This document shows positions 62,687 through 64,000 of a stretch of 64,000 nucleotides of DNA, piece after piece (within the stretch, counting starts at the first letter, position 1; each line of letters begins with the position of its first letter). The notes below the pieces were generated by a model. That model searched no databases, was not told the DNA's origin, and saw only the letters and a list, made by a program, of their open reading frames with translations. The position numbers and the translations under genes were made by a program. Source of the DNA: CADCVW01 sp964251385 (lineage in GTDB: Bacteria; Pseudomonadota; Alphaproteobacteria; Sphingomonadales; Sphingomonadaceae); NCBI GenBank assembly GCA_964251385.1, contig CAXUJK010000001.1, positions 310,001-374,000 of the forward strand. Reading direction: 5' to 3'.

Positions 62687-63837
62687 TCGGCGGGCACCGC
62701 GCCGCCCAATTCCGAAGCAGCGTTTTGCCCGAGCGGCGCGTGGCGGGGACGGAGCCAAAGATACAAGCCCGATCCCAGGACGAGGATCGTGAACAGGTCG
62801 AGCACCGCCCACAGGATCTTGAGCGGCAGCCCGCCGTAGTCGCCGAAATGCAACGGCTGCGACAGGAGCAGGGCCTGGACATACCAGGGCAGCGGGCGGA
62901 CGTCGGTCAGGCGGCCCGTACCCGCATCGATCAGCGCGGGGGTGAGCAGGCGCTCGGTGAGCGGCGTGTCGCCCTGCAGGAACACGGCGTAATGATGCCG
63001 GCTGCTGAACGTGCCACCGGGAAAGGCGATGAATTGCGGGTTGGTGCCCGGCCGCGCCGCGCGCGCCCCCGCCATCGCCACGTCGAGCGAACCGTAGCGC
63101 GCCGGCGGCAGCGCCGCGCGACCCGCATAGGCGCGGGTCATTTCCGACAGCTCCTGCGACTGCCACGCCTTTATGATCGGCGTGGCGAACGCGTTGATCA
63201 CGCCCGTCAGCCCGACGACGACCATTCAGGCGAGCGCGACGATGCCGAGCAGGTTGTGGGTGTCGAGCCACTTGGTGCGACGACTGCGCGCGACACGCAC
63301 CGTCCCGAAGTCGAGCTTACGCATGAACGGCGCGTAAAGAACGACGCCCGAGACGATCGCGACGACGAAAGCCACGCCCATAACGCCGAGGAACAGCATG
63401 CCGGGCAACCCCAGGAACATGTCGGTGTGAAGCTGGAGCAGGAAAGCCATGACGCCGCCTTCTTCGCCCGCGCCTGCGACCGCGCCGTTCGTACGGTCGA
63501 ACAGCTGCAGCGTCATGTCCGCCGCGGCGGCGTCGGGCGTCGGGCCCGTCGTGACCGTGATCAGCGGGCCCGCGTTGTCGAACGCCATGAACAGCGGCAC
63601 CTCGCCCGGCCGCGCGGCGAGCGCGCGCGTCATGACCGCGTCGAGCGGGAGCAGGCCGGGGTTCGTCCCGGACGAAGCGGGACCCGTCAGCGTCGCGGCA
63701 TCGCCCGTCAGCGCGTCGATCTCGTCATGGAAGATGAGCGGCAGGCCGGTGACGCAAAGCATCAGCAGGAACGCGGTGCAGACAAGGCTCGTCCACTTGT
63801 GCGTCGCCGACCACGCGCGGATGCCGCGGCGGGTCAT
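62683..63837 (-). pseudogene. PepSY-domain iron-uptake membrane protein interrupted by a stop codon
   Basis: Two stretches in the same frame make one PepSY-TM protein of 384 codons. The first (63837-63229) starts MTRRGIRAWSATHKWTSLVC and includes MAFLLQLHTDMFLGLPGMLF. The second (63225-62683) continues with MVVVGLTGVINAFATPIIKA and ends QNAASELGGAVPAE. Between them is a single TGA at 63228-63226 in GIVALA-stop-MVVVG; relatives have Trp there, so a TGG-to-TGA change is likely. PepSY-TM proteins are thought to help reduce or release iron from ferric siderophores at the inner membrane. Restart at the ATG right after the TGA could yield a C-terminal fragment. Confidence 0.82.
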
Positions 63838-63871
63838 TGCGTTCCGAGTCCGTCCCGATACATGGGAGGCT

Positions 63872-63910
63872 GCTAGCCGCTATTGCGAATGATATGCAAT
63901 AGCGGCTAGC
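63872..63910 (-). promoter_or_regulatory. Perfect inverted repeat with Fur-like centre
   Basis: GCTAGCCGCTATTGC (63872-63886) and GCAATAGCGGCTAGC (63896-63910) are exact reverse complements around GAATGATAT. The core TTGCGAATGATATGCAA (63884-63900) looks like an alphaproteobacterial Fur box. It lies 35 bases upstream of the PepSY start and overlaps the stop of the preceding ABC transporter gene, so it could be an iron-responsive operator, that gene's terminator, or both. No T run follows on the minus strand, which weakens the terminator reading. Confidence 0.6.
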
Positions 63911-64000
63911 TATCTGTAGCCCGCCGCCTGCAATTCGAACAGCTCGGCGTAACGCCCGCGCTGGGCCACGAGTGCATCGTGCGTGCCCTGCGCCTCGACC
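63910..64000 (-). CDS. ABC transporter ATP-binding protein, C-terminal end only
   Basis: The last 29 codons of a minus-strand gene that enters from beyond the right edge: VEAQGTHDALVAQRGRYAEL then FELQAAGYR. The pattern (E-x-G-T-H-D-x-L-x-x-x-x-G-x-Y-A-x-L) is that of the end of the nucleotide-binding domain in fused ABC exporters (MsbA/lipid or peptide type). It lies directly upstream of the siderophore locus in the same orientation. Too little is visible to assign a substrate. Confidence 0.8.
   Translation of the reverse strand, partial: VEAQGTHDALVAQRGRYAELFELQAAGYR

Noticed and set aside
63226..63228. Selenocysteine or programmed readthrough at the PepSY TGA
   Set aside because: No SECIS-like hairpin was evident, relatives have Trp, and two other lesions lie in the same locus, so mutation is simpler.

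Overview
The window is a GC-rich chromosomal segment from an alphaproteobacterium, most likely Sphingomonas or a close sphingomonad. Supporting signs are the DUF2497/PopZ-like gene beside valS, the pcm-tolC-popZ-valS order, a fused MFS/spermidine-synthase-like protein, the astA-astB pair behind an M20 hydrolase, several TonB-dependent receptors, and dispersed CGTCATCCCGGC / GCCGGGATGACG palindromic elements. The genus is inferred from gene content only. No rRNA, CRISPR array, transposase or insertion sequence was seen. Genes are densely packed, often with 4-bp stop/start overlaps, and no gene-free stretch exceeds 300 bases.

Layout. 1-4351: rluB (cut by the window edge), rsmD, a PAP2 membrane protein and a uvrD/pcrA helicase. 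4383-6305: a visibly AT-richer accessory patch with a ParA-like ATPase, a small SAP-like partner and a higBA-type toxin-antitoxin pair. 6411-14756: an alpha/beta hydrolase, an MFS transporter, cysK, two bPH2 membrane proteins, a Pro-rich envelope protein, a DUF1622 protein and an Orn/Lys/Arg decarboxylase-like enzyme. 14857-15949: a damaged Tae4-type amidase effector gene coupled to a lipoprotein that may be its immunity protein. 16070-31747: HD protein, a MerR regulator with an acyl-CoA dehydrogenase, purF, an SDR, cfa, the two-subunit 2-oxoacid:ferredoxin oxidoreductase, an esterase, rppH, M20 hydrolase-astA-astB, and a diverged Pgl-fold protein. 31788-45097: tRNA-Arg, the spermidine-synthase-like fusion, GNAT, hemB, a lipid kinase, valS, popZ, tolC, pcm, tRNA-Cys, a 59-residue zinc-ribbon protein, a double-PilZ protein, wecB and tRNA-Glu. 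45101-53232: an exported protein/lipoprotein pair, a ZnuD-like TonB receptor, a Fur-family regulator with katG, and an M15 peptidase.

53286-60324 is a single-strand operon of six genes. Four of them (pncA, pncB, a NadM-type adenylyltransferase fused to a Nudix domain, and glutamine-dependent nadE) together cover every step from nicotinamide to NAD+ by the Preiss-Handler route. The first two genes, a PLP-fold enzyme and a protein with an HEIYH motif, are not standard NAD genes. This operon is the best candidate for an undescribed system in the window.

60334-63910 is an iron/siderophore uptake locus (TonB-dependent siderophore receptor, small membrane protein, PepSY membrane protein) that looks decayed: two single-base frameshifts in the receptor and one Trp-to-stop change in the PepSY gene. 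A perfect 15-bp inverted repeat with a Fur-like centre lies upstream. An ABC transporter gene runs off the right edge.
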